Below are positions 9,872-18,568 of a stretch of DNA of 34,961 bases, piece by piece (position 1 is the first letter of the stretch; each line of letters opens with the position of its first letter). Below the pieces are notes generated by a model. The model saw nothing but the letters and a program-made list of their open reading frames with translations, was not told the DNA's origin and did not search any database. Both the position numbers and the translations under genes were made by a program. The DNA lies in assembly GCA_905479705.1 (NCBI GenBank), contig CAJQNP010000174.1, forward strand, positions 1 through 34,961, in the 5' to 3' direction. This DNA comes from an uncultured Gammaproteobacteria bacterium (GTDB lineage Bacteria; Pseudomonadota; Gammaproteobacteria; UBA9214).

Positions 9872-12163
9872 TCAGGCCTCGGCCTTATCGGCGGCCGGTA
9901 TGGGTTCATCCCAGGGTTCGACAAACTTGCAGTCCTGCTGCGGGCAGACGCGCTGGGTGCCGGAGCGCTTGGTCGTCTTGATGGAGGTGATCGGCCAGTG
10001 GCAGCTCGGGCAGGGTTGTGCCAGTGGCTGGTTCCAGAGGGCGTACTTGCAGTCCGGGTAGCGCTCGCATGAAAAGAAAATCTTGCCGCGGCGCGACTTG
10101 CGTTTCAGGATGTTGCCCTTCTTGCACTCCGGGCACTGCACGCCGGTGTCTTCGGGTTTCTCCAGCGGCTCGATGTACTTGCAGTCCGGGTAGCTGCTGC
10201 AGCCGATGAATTTACCGTAGCGGCCGGAGCGGATGATCAGGTCGGATTCGCATTTCGGGCAGCTGCGGCCCTCGATAACTTCCGGCGCCGCGCTCTCGCG
10301 GGATTCATCGACATTGCGGGTGTACTTGCAGTCCGGGTAGCCGGAGCAACCAATAAAGAAACCGCCGCGGCCGAGGCTCATTTGCAGTTGCTTGCCGCAG
10401 TCGGGGCATTTCTCCTCGATGGGCTTCGGATAGGGACGCTCGTAGTCCTTGCCAATGAGCTCATGAAACGGACCCCAGAACTCGTTCATCAGCGGGATCC
10501 AGTCCTTCTCGCCACGGGCGACGGCGTCCAGCTCATCTTCCAGGCCGGCGGTGAAATCGTAGTCGACGTAGGACGTGAAGTTGTCTGTCAGGAATTCAAT
10601 GACCACGCGGCCGACATCGGTCGGGTAGAAACGTTTCTTCTCGAGGGTTACGTACTCGCGCGCCTGCAGCGTCGAGATGATCGTCGCGTAGGTCGAGGGG
10701 CGACCAATACCGTGCTCTTCAAGGGACTTCACCAGGCTGGCTTCCGAGTAACGCGGTGGAGGCTCGGTAAAGTGCTGGTCGGCGCGAATGGCATTCAGGG
10801 TGCAGACGTCGCCCTTTTCCAGAGGCGGCAACATGGTTTCATCGCTGCTACCCTTCTTGTCGTCCTCGCCTTCCTGGTAGACCGCCATGAAGCCGGGGTC
10901 GACAATCGTCGAACCGTTCGCACGAAACAGGTTGCCCGCGCCACAGGTGAAATCCACGCTGACGGTATTGATGGTTGCATGGATCATCTGGCAGCTGATG
11001 GTGCGTTTCCAGATGAGCTCGTACAGCTTGAGCTGTTCCGCCGACAGGTATTGCTTGATCTCTTCCGGCGTGTTGCGAATCGAGGTGGGGCGTATCGCCT
11101 CATGCGCTTCCTGGGCATTTTTCGCCTTGGTTTTATAGGTGCGCGCCTCGGCGGGCAGCGCGTTCTTGCCATAACGTTCAGGAATAAAGCTGCGTATCTC
11201 TTCGAGAGCATCCTGGGCCAGGTTGACGGAGTCGGTACGCATGTAGGTGATCAGGCCGGCCGTGTCGCCGCCGATTTCCATGCCTTCGTAGAGTTGCTGG
11301 GCGACGCGCATGGTGCGACTCGCGGTAAAGCCGAGCTTGCGAGAGGCTTCCTGCTGCAGGGTCGAGGTCGTGAACGGCGCCGTCGGGTTGCGCTTGCGCT
11401 GTTTCTTCTCGACGTTGTCGACGACCAGCTTGCCATCCGCCGCAGTGAGCAATTCTTCCTTTGCGCTGGTGGCGCTGGCCTCGTCGGAGATGGAAAACTG
11501 CTTGAGTTTCTCACCGTGTAATTGTGTCAGTCGCGCGATGATCGCCTGCTTGTCATGGGCCAGGTCACTTTCCAGTGTCCAGTATTCACGCGGTTTGAAA
11601 TTCTCGATCTCGATTTCACGCTCGACGATCATGCGCAAGGCCGGTGTTTGCACCCGGCCGGCGGACAGGCCGCGGCGAATCTTTTTCCACAATAGCGGCG
11701 AGAGGTTGAAGCCGACCAGGTAATCCAGCGCGCGACGCGCCTGTTGTGCATTGATCAGCTCGGTCGAAAGTTCGCGTGGATGCTCGATGGCCTCGTTTAC
11801 GGCACGCTTGGTAATCTCATTAAAAACAACACGGTAGACCGATTTATCCTTCAGTGCCTTGCGGTCCTTGAGGAGTTCGCAGAGGTGCCAGGAGATGGCT
11901 TCTCCCTCGCGGTCCGGGTCAGTTGCGAGGTACAGGGCATCGGATTTTTTCATCGCCTTGACGATCGAATCGACATGCCTGGCATTGCGATCGATCATCT
12001 GGTAGTTCATGTCGAAGTCATGCGCCGTGTCGACAGCACCTTCCTTGGGGATGAGGTCGCGCACGTGGCCGTACGACGCCATGACTTCATAGCCCTTGCC
12101 AAGATACTTCTTGATAGTCTTGCACTTGGCGGGCGATTCAACGATTACGAGATTCTTGCTCAT
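9872..12163 (-). CDS. topA: DNA topoisomerase I with four C-terminal Cys-rich zinc-ribbon modules
   Basis: MSKNLVIVESPAKCKTIKKYLG, LATDPDREGEAISWHL, LSAGRVQTPALR, ITYMRTDS; C-terminal CPDCG/CPKCE/CPECK/CPSCH modules. Confidence 0.96.
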   Translation of the reverse strand: MSKNLVIVESPAKCKTIKKYLGKGYEVMASYGHVRDLIPKEGAVDTAHDFDMNYQMIDRNARHVDSIVKAMKKSDALYLATDPDREGEAISWHLCELLKDRKALKDKSVYRVVFNEITKRAVNEAIEHPRELSTELINAQQARRALDYLVGFNLSPLLWKKIRRGLSAGRVQTPALRMIVEREIEIENFKPREYWTLESDLAHDKQAIIARLTQLHGEKLKQFSISDEASATSAKEELLTAADGKLVVDNVEKKQRKRNPTAPFTTSTLQQEASRKLGFTASRTMRVAQQLYEGMEIGGDTAGLITYMRTDSVNLAQDALEEIRSFIPERYGKNALPAEARTYKTKAKNAQEAHEAIRPTSIRNTPEEIKQYLSAEQLKLYELIWKRTISCQMIHATINTVSVDFTCGAGNLFRANGSTIVDPGFMAVYQEGEDDKKGSSDETMLPPLEKGDVCTLNAIRADQHFTEPPPRYSEASLVKSLEEHGIGRPSTYATIISTLQAREYVTLEKKRFYPTDVGRVVIEFLTDNFTSYVDYDFTAGLEDELDAVARGEKDWIPLMNEFWGPFHELIGKDYERPYPKPIEEKCPDCGKQLQMSLGRGGFFIGCSGYPDCKYTRNVDESRESAAPEVIEGRSCPKCESDLIIRSGRYGKFIGCSSYPDCKYIEPLEKPEDTGVQCPECKKGNILKRKSRRGKIFFSCERYPDCKYALWNQPLAQPCPSCHWPITSIKTTKRSGTQRVCPQQDCKFVEPWDEPIPAADKAEA

Positions 12164-12198
12164 ACGTGTCGGGTACCGGCGGACGATCGCTCGTCTGT

Positions 12199-12672
12199 CT
12201 AGTGCAGGCGGTTTACAGCGTCATCAAACACCAGGTCTTCGACCCAGGTGTAGGCGGCTTCCTGTCCGGGCTGGTTGAACAGCACCATGAGGATGACCCA
12301 TTTGAGCTGATCAAGGTCGAAGTCTTCACTCTCAAGCGCCATGGCGCGATCAATGGCGAGTTCACGGCTCGCGGGTGTCAGTACACCCATTTGCTCGAGA
12401 AACAGGATAAAGCCGCGGCAGCTGGCATCGAGCCGGTCCATCTCCTTGCCGGAGAACAGGCGCAGTGAACGCTCCGCCTGCATGCTGGGCGCGTTGTCTT
12501 CCCCGGCGAGCCCCTCCATCCACTGAAAGGCACGATCAATCTGCAGGGCGGGGAAGCCTGCCTGGCTGAGTTCCTGCTGGACCACGTCGCGGTCTGGTGC
12601 GACCGCGTTGTCGTCATCCATATAATAGTTTTCAAACAGATACATCAACACGTCAAAGACGTTTTCTTTCAT
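12199..12672 (-). CDS. smg: Smg family protein (DUF494)
   Basis: MKENVFDVLMYLFENYYMDDDN...; canonical position next to dprA. Confidence 0.9.
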   Translation of the reverse strand: MKENVFDVLMYLFENYYMDDDNAVAPDRDVVQQELSQAGFPALQIDRAFQWMEGLAGEDNAPSMQAERSLRLFSGKEMDRLDASCRGFILFLEQMGVLTPASRELAIDRAMALESEDFDLDQLKWVILMVLFNQPGQEAAYTWVEDLVFDDAVNRLH

Positions 12673-12682
12673 AATTAACCTA

Positions 12683-13819
12683 TTATTTCAATCGGTTATA
12701 GAGGCCGCCAGGGCTGGAGGCTAGATAACCGCTCATTTCCAGCTGCAGGAGCATGGAGGAAACTTCTGCCGGCGTCAATCCGCTGCTGTAGACCAGCTGG
12801 TCGATCGATGTGTTGTCAAAGCCTATTAAATCAATGAGTTGTTGGTAATCCGGGGCAAGTTTACCGGTTTCTTCACCAGCCGGGCTGTTGCCGGCGGTCG
12901 TTTGTGCCGTGGCGCAGCTCGCGGCCAGCATACCCAGTTCATCAATCACATCCTGTGCCGTCTCAACCAGTTTTGCACCCTGGCGTATCAACTGGTGGCA
13001 GCCTCGAGCCAGCGGGTTGTTGATTGACCCCGGGATCGCAAACACCTCGCGCCCCTGTTCGCCGGCGTAACGGGCGGTTATCAGCGAGCCGGAGCGCAGG
13101 GCGGCCTCCACGACCAGGGTACCGAGGCTCATGCCGCTGATGAGGCGATTGCGTTGCGGAAAGTTTTCCGCGCGCGGCGCGGTCCCCACGGGAAATTCTG
13201 AAACCAGTGCACCGTGCTCGGCGATCTGCCGGGCGAGGTCACGGTGACGTGCCGGGTACACGCGGTCCAGACCGGTGCCCATCACGGCGATGGTCGGCGC
13301 GCCCGCCTGCAGCGCACCCGTGTGACAGGCGGCATCAATGCCGAGAGCCAGGCCGCTGGTAACCACCAGGCCGGCTGCTGATAGATACTGCGCGAACTCT
13401 GTCGCGATGCGAACGCCTGCCGGAGTCGGGTGGCGGCTGCCAACCATGGCCAGCTGTGGTTCACTGAGCAGTGCGCAGTTACCGTGGATGTACAGGATTG
13501 GCGGTGGGGCATCGAGTTGCGCCAGCATCACCGGGTAGTCCGGGTCACGACAGGTCATGACGCGATTCCCGGGCTGTGCGTGCCATTCCAGATCACGTGC
13601 AATCAGGGCACTGTCCGTCTGTCGCAGGGCTGCAATGGCGGCCGTCGACATGCCCAGCCCTTCAAGTTCCCGGCTGTCTTGCAGTCCGAGAGATTGCAGG
13701 TCAGGCACGGCATCCAGTATGCGCTGGAATGTCACCGTGCCCACGCCCGGTGCGTGGTACAGGGCGAGCCAGTGTTTGAGGGTGTCTGTGTCGGGAGCCT
13801 GAGAGTACGGGGTCGCCAT
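12683..13819 (-). CDS. dprA: DNA-processing protein DprA (Smf)
   Basis: AMVGSRHPTPAGVRIATEFAQYLSAAGLVVTSGLALGIDAACHTGAL, MGTGLDRVYPARH, FPQRNRLISGMSLGTLVVEA, REVFAIPGS. Confidence 0.95.
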   Translation of the reverse strand: MATPYSQAPDTDTLKHWLALYHAPGVGTVTFQRILDAVPDLQSLGLQDSRELEGLGMSTAAIAALRQTDSALIARDLEWHAQPGNRVMTCRDPDYPVMLAQLDAPPPILYIHGNCALLSEPQLAMVGSRHPTPAGVRIATEFAQYLSAAGLVVTSGLALGIDAACHTGALQAGAPTIAVMGTGLDRVYPARHRDLARQIAEHGALVSEFPVGTAPRAENFPQRNRLISGMSLGTLVVEAALRSGSLITARYAGEQGREVFAIPGSINNPLARGCHQLIRQGAKLVETAQDVIDELGMLAASCATAQTTAGNSPAGEETGKLAPDYQQLIDLIGFDNTSIDQLVYSSGLTPAEVSSMLLQLEMSGYLASSPGGLYNRLK

Positions 13820-13903
13820 GATGGCTATCCGGCTCTCCGGGCGTCGCGGGTTTGCGTTGTCATGTGCTTACCATCCTTGGTAATGACTGTGAGTTGGGTT
13901 GTG

Positions 13904-14935
13904 TCAGGGAGTGCGTACGAAATCGTTGATATGTATGGCGTCGGTTGCCTTCATGATCAGGCCGAAGCTGACCTTCTCGAAGCTGCGGAATATCATCACC
14001 AGCCCGGCGTCTTCATCCGGCAGTTTAACCTTGTCATTGCGCTTGCCACTGACCGTGTCCTTGACGACTGCACCGGCCTGGTAAACACGAAAGACATGCC
14101 CGGCCTCGATGCCTTCCCGGCTTCCAAGGTCGATGGCAACAACATTGAACTGGCCGATCTGGGTGACACCACCAATCACCGAAATGATACGGCCCTCGGT
14201 GTTTTCCGGCGGAATATGGGGCTGAAAGCTGGTGATCGCCGAGGCGCTGCTGGCGGGACGCAGGCGGTGGCCGATGCGTACCTCGCGGGTGGTCTCGGCA
14301 AGGAACAGGGTGGACGGGTCGCCGTACTGTTCAATCGGGCCACGACCGATATACAGTGCCTCGTAACCAAGCACCTCGTCCGTATCGGGATCGATATAGG
14401 CATCACCGGGTTCAAAGATATCGTAGGTCGAGTGATCCTTGTTGTCGATACCGCGGGCATAGACGCGGTCGCCGACGCCGGTCACGACGTGCTCACCGGC
14501 ACTTTGTACGACGTAGGGTGCGGTGTCCAGTTCATTCTCACCCACTACTATGGCGCGGGTCAGGAATTGTTGTATGGCATCAAGCGGAATGGTCGGGATG
14601 GCCTTTTCAAGGCTTTCTTCACGAACCTGCGGTGACAGGGTGACTGTCGGGTAGCCGCGCGTCATTTTCAGCTGGGGTTTGCCGTCGACATAGACCAGGG
14701 TCAGGATGTCGCCCGGGTAAATCAGGTGTGGATTCTCTACCTGCGGATTGACGTACCAGATTTCCGGCCAGAGCCACGGGTCACGCAGGAACATGGTGGA
14801 AATATCCCAGAGGGTGTCACCCTTGACGACGACATAACGGTCCGGGTGTTCCGGGTTGAGTACCACGTCGTCGGCAATCAGCGAGCCGGCAAGCAGTACG
14901 GCGAAGACCATTCCTAACAAGTTCTTGGTTGTCAT
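13904..14935 (-). CDS. LysM peptidoglycan-binding domain-containing secreted protein
   Basis: MTTKNLLGMVFAVLLAGSLIADD signal-like N-terminus; LysM motif YVVVKGDTLWDISTMFLRDPWLWPEIWYVNPQVENPHLIYPGDIL. Confidence 0.9.
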   Translation of the reverse strand: MTTKNLLGMVFAVLLAGSLIADDVVLNPEHPDRYVVVKGDTLWDISTMFLRDPWLWPEIWYVNPQVENPHLIYPGDILTLVYVDGKPQLKMTRGYPTVTLSPQVREESLEKAIPTIPLDAIQQFLTRAIVVGENELDTAPYVVQSAGEHVVTGVGDRVYARGIDNKDHSTYDIFEPGDAYIDPDTDEVLGYEALYIGRGPIEQYGDPSTLFLAETTREVRIGHRLRPASSASAITSFQPHIPPENTEGRIISVIGGVTQIGQFNVVAIDLGSREGIEAGHVFRVYQAGAVVKDTVSGKRNDKVKLPDEDAGLVMIFRSFEKVSFGLIMKATDAIHINDFVRTP

Positions 14936-15098
14936 GGGCGTCCTTTTACGTCGTGTATGTAGCACTTCTGGTCAGCATTGCCATCGCCTGGGTGTCGTCT
15001 GGCTGGCAGCTTCAGGTCATGCGCGAGTCTAGCGGAAAACCCACACAGAACAAATCCTTTTGTCGATTTCCGGCGGCCGTCACACGCATGATTGTGAT

Positions 15099-15117
15099 AA
15101 AGTATATTAGATACTTT
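15099..15117. repeat. Inverted repeat AAAGTAT-ATTAG-ATACTTT upstream of def
   Basis: 7-bp perfect arms, 5-nt spacer, in the divergent LysM/def intergenic region; partial extension GAT.../...ATC. Confidence 0.5.
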
Positions 15118-15142
15118 CATCATGATTCGTGACGGCAATCAC

Positions 15143-15682
15143 ATGGCTATCCTCGAAATTCTGCATTTTCCCGATCCGCGTTTGCGCAACGTTGCACATT
15201 CCGTTGAAACGGTCGGTGATGATACCCGGCAGTTTCTCGATGACATGCTGGATACCATGTACACAGCGCCCGGCATTGGTCTTGCGGCGACCCAGGTCAA
15301 TGACCCGAGGCGGATCGTTGTCATTGATGTATCGGATGCAAAAGACCAACCTTTATGCCTGATAAACCCTGAAATACTGGAACTTGACGGGGTTGAGGAG
15401 ATGGAGGAGGGCTGCCTTTCAGTGCCCGGATTCTTTGAAAAGGTAAAACGCGCCGACCGCGTGCGCGTGCGTGCGCTGGATCGCAACGGCGAGGCCTTTG
15501 AAATGCAGGTCGAGGGTTTACTGGCGGTCTGCATCCAGCATGAAATAGATCACCTCGATGGCAAGCTGTTCGTCGATTATTTGTCGCAGCTGAAACGCAC
15601 GCGTATTCGCAACAAGCTGGAGAAAGAGCAGCGCCAGAATGCACCGGCAGCCAGTGGCGAGGCGAGCCAGCGCGTCATCTGA
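15143..15682 (+). CDS. def: Peptide deformylase
   Basis: [57 protein letters not shown]. Confidence 0.96.
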   Translation: MAILEILHFPDPRLRNVAHSVETVGDDTRQFLDDMLDTMYTAPGIGLAATQVNDPRRIVVIDVSDAKDQPLCLINPEILELDGVEEMEEGCLSVPGFFEKVKRADRVRVRALDRNGEAFEMQVEGLLAVCIQHEIDHLDGKLFVDYLSQLKRTRIRNKLEKEQRQNAPAASGEASQRVI

Positions 15683-15734
15683 CCCTGGTGTTTACTGCTA
15701 TCCCCTGGATCTGCCTGACTGACGCGCTGTATTG

Positions 15735-16667
15735 ATGAGAATTCTGTTTGCAGGCACCCCGGGTTTTTCCGTCCCTTCACTGCAGGCGCTGCTGGACAGT
15801 GCACACGAGGTCGTTGCCGTCTACACGCAACCGGACCGGCCTGCGGGTCGTGGCAGGCAACGGGCGGCCAGCCCGGTGAAGCAGTTGGCGGTCCAGCAGG
15901 ATATTCCGGTGTGCCAGCCGGACCTGCTGCGCTCAGATGCCGCGCAACAGCAGCTTGCAGCCTGGCAGCCCGATCTGATGGTCGTGGTGGCCTACGGCCT
16001 GATTCTGCCGCCCGAGGTGCTGGCCATTCCGCGCCTGGGCTGTATCAACGTGCATGCATCGCTGTTGCCTCGCTGGCGCGGTGCAGCCCCGATTCAGCGC
16101 GCCATCCTTGCCGGCGACAGTGAAACCGGCGTCTGCCTGATGCAGATGGATGCCGGGCTGGATACCGGGCCGGTACTGGCCTGTGCACATTGTGACATTC
16201 ATGCTGACGATACCGGCAGTCGCCTGCATGACAGGCTGGCGCAGCTGGGTGCGGACCTGCTGGCAGACAAGCTTGCCTTGATCGAAAGCGGGGGGCTTGA
16301 AGCCCAGGCACAGGACGATTCAAGGGCTAGTTACGCCAGCAAGCTGCAGAAGTCCGAGGCACGAATCAACTGGCAGGATGCAGCAAGCGATATCGCCAAC
16401 CAGGTGCGTGCCTTCAATGCATGGCCGGTGGCCGAAACAACTTATGAAGGTCGCCAGTTGCGCATCTGGGAGGCGACCGCACAGCCCGGTGACAGCAAGA
16501 TCGCACCCGGCACGGTAGTTTCTGCCACGCGCGATGGTATCGAGGTCGCCTCTGGTAACGGTAGCTTGCTGATACACAGGGTGCAGTTGCCTGGTGCCCG
16601 TATCATCGATGCCGCAGACTTTATCAATGCACATGCGCTGCAAGGCGTGGTCTTTGCTGGTGAATAA
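15735..16667 (+). CDS. fmt: Methionyl-tRNA formyltransferase
   Basis: MRILFAGTPGFSVPSLQALL, YTQPDRPAGRGRQ, INVHASLLPRWRGAAPIQRAI. Confidence 0.96.
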   Translation: MRILFAGTPGFSVPSLQALLDSAHEVVAVYTQPDRPAGRGRQRAASPVKQLAVQQDIPVCQPDLLRSDAAQQQLAAWQPDLMVVVAYGLILPPEVLAIPRLGCINVHASLLPRWRGAAPIQRAILAGDSETGVCLMQMDAGLDTGPVLACAHCDIHADDTGSRLHDRLAQLGADLLADKLALIESGGLEAQAQDDSRASYASKLQKSEARINWQDAASDIANQVRAFNAWPVAETTYEGRQLRIWEATAQPGDSKIAPGTVVSATRDGIEVASGNGSLLIHRVQLPGARIIDAADFINAHALQGVVFAGE

Positions 16668-16694
16668 TCCCCGGCTACGTGTGCGCGACTAGCG

Positions 16695-17996
16695 ATGGAT
16701 GCACGTGCCTGTGCTGCCCGGGTCGTTCACGCGGTGACTGCTCATGGGCGCTCGCTCACCGATGCCCTGCCGGAGGCCATTCAGAAGGAGATCGACAGTC
16801 GTCAGCGTGCGCTCATCCAGGAATTGTCCTACGGCACCCTGCGCTGGTACTACCGCCTGGATGTGCTGCTGCAGCAATTGTTGAAGAAGCCACTGAAGCA
16901 GCGCGATGCCGATATCCGCTGTCTGTTACTGACGGGTTTGTACCAGCTGTCTCAACTTGCCATGCCGCAACGGGTTGCTGTTAACGAGACGGTACAGGCG
17001 ACGAAGGCATTGCAGAAAGACTGGGCGCGTGGCCTGGTTAACGGGGTGCTGCGTAACTACCAGAGACAGGCAGAGGTGCTGGAAGGTCGCGTCGACAACA
17101 CTGTCGAGTTCCGCTTTGCGCACCCGCAATGGCTTGCGCAGATGCTGCAGACTGACTGGCCTGACGCCTGGCAAGCCGTGCTGGATGCCAATAACGAGCG
17201 GCCGCCGTTCAGTCTGCGCACCAACCCGCAACACCTTACCCGGGATGAATACCTTGATGAGCTGGCGGCGCGCTCACTCGAGGCACGGCCATTGCCGCAT
17301 ACCGCGACAGGCATTCTGCTTGCCCGCCCGTTACCTGTTGAATCACTGCCGGGATTTGCCGAGGGTTTCGTGTCCGTGCAGGACGCGGCCGCACAGCTGG
17401 CGGCCGGCTTGCTGGATGCAAAAGCCGGTCAGCGGGTGCTGGATGCCTGTGCGGCACCCGGCGGAAAAACCGCGCACATCCTCGAGTCCACTCCGGATGT
17501 TGCACATCTCAGCGCACTGGATATCGATGCGCGGCGACTCGAGCGTGTCGGGGAGAACCTGTCGCGCCTGTCGCTCAAGGCAACCCTGCAGCAGGGTGAT
17601 GCAGGGGAACCGGCTGCATGGTGGGATGGTCAGCAGTATGAGCGTATCTTGCTGGATGCGCCCTGCTCTGCCACGGGCGTGATCCGCCGGCATCCTGATA
17701 TCAAGGTGTTGCGTCAGCCCGAAGACGTTGCGACACTGGTGTCGCGTCAGGCACACATGCTGCGGGCCCTGTGGCCACTGCTGTCACCTGGGGGTATGCT
17801 TTTGTACTGTACCTGCTCGGTGCTGTCCGATGAAAACAGCCGGCAAATAGGCAGTTTTCTGGGCTCTCGGACAGACGCGACCGAATTGCCGATTAATGCC
17901 GCCTGGGGGCGCGAGTGTGCACATGGCAGGCAGGTCTTGCCGGGTGATGATGATATGGATGGATTTTACTTCGCATGTTTGCGCAAGCTCGGTTAA
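16695..17996 (+). CDS. rsmB: 16S rRNA (cytosine(967)-C(5))-methyltransferase
   Basis: NusB-like N-terminal domain; VLDACAAPGGKTAHILE, ILLDAPCSATGVIRRHPDIK, LYCTCSVLSDEN. Confidence 0.95.
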   Translation: MDARACAARVVHAVTAHGRSLTDALPEAIQKEIDSRQRALIQELSYGTLRWYYRLDVLLQQLLKKPLKQRDADIRCLLLTGLYQLSQLAMPQRVAVNETVQATKALQKDWARGLVNGVLRNYQRQAEVLEGRVDNTVEFRFAHPQWLAQMLQTDWPDAWQAVLDANNERPPFSLRTNPQHLTRDEYLDELAARSLEARPLPHTATGILLARPLPVESLPGFAEGFVSVQDAAAQLAAGLLDAKAGQRVLDACAAPGGKTAHILESTPDVAHLSALDIDARRLERVGENLSRLSLKATLQQGDAGEPAAWWDGQQYERILLDAPCSATGVIRRHPDIKVLRQPEDVATLVSRQAHMLRALWPLLSPGGMLLYCTCSVLSDENSRQIGSFLGSRTDATELPINAAWGRECAHGRQVLPGDDDMDGFYFACLRKLG

Positions 17997-18568
17997 CTGC
18001 ACGCACACCGCGTGGCCTGTTTGCAGGTCTGCTGCTGGGGCTGTGCTGCTGCTTGCCTGCGCTGTCCTGGGCCGGCCATCCCGGTATCGTCAAGCTGGAA
18101 GGCGCGAATACCTGGCGCAGCGATGGCAGGGATTACCTGCAGGCCCAGTTCACGATCGAGCTGAGTACCGGTGCCGGGGAGGCTGTGCAGAATGGTGTGC
18201 CGCTGATATTCGAACTGCAGGTACAGGTGGTCGAGACGCACACATGGCTCTGGGATTCGGTTGAAATAGAAATTACCGAGCAGCGTTCGCTGCAGTATCA
18301 CGCACTCAGCCAGACTTACCAGGTCAAGGATCTCAACGCCGGCACCCAGGGCAACTACCGGCGCCTTGATGACGCGCTGCGTGCCGTGGGCCAGCTTCGC
18401 GAGGTGCTGCTGACGGATGAATCACTGGACGGAGGACCGAGCTACAGCATCCGCCTGCGCGGTAGCCTGGATGTTGAGTCGCTACCGACACCGGTTCGTT
18501 TGCTTGCCTACGTGTCATCAGACTGGAGCATGGTAAGCAAGTGGTATAAATGGCCGCTGGTTCGCTAA
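17975..18568 (+). CDS. DUF4390 domain-containing protein with N-terminal signal/anchor
   Basis: Position between rsmB and an NtrY-like kinase; hydrophobic N-terminus GLFAGLLLGLCCCLPALSWAG; YQVKDLNAGTQGNYRRLDDALRAVGQL. Confidence 0.75.
   Translation: MFAQARLTARTPRGLFAGLLLGLCCCLPALSWAGHPGIVKLEGANTWRSDGRDYLQAQFTIELSTGAGEAVQNGVPLIFELQVQVVETHTWLWDSVEIEITEQRSLQYHALSQTYQVKDLNAGTQGNYRRLDDALRAVGQLREVLLTDESLDGGPSYSIRLRGSLDVESLPTPVRLLAYVSSDWSMVSKWYKWPLVR

Noticed and set aside
10382-11521. 379-aa plus-strand ORF opposite topA
   Set aside because: Fully antisense to a clear topA coding region; shadow ORF.
13430-14635. 401-aa plus-strand ORF opposite dprA/LysM gene
   Set aside because: Spans antisense of two recognised genes and their intergenic gap; no recognisable domain.
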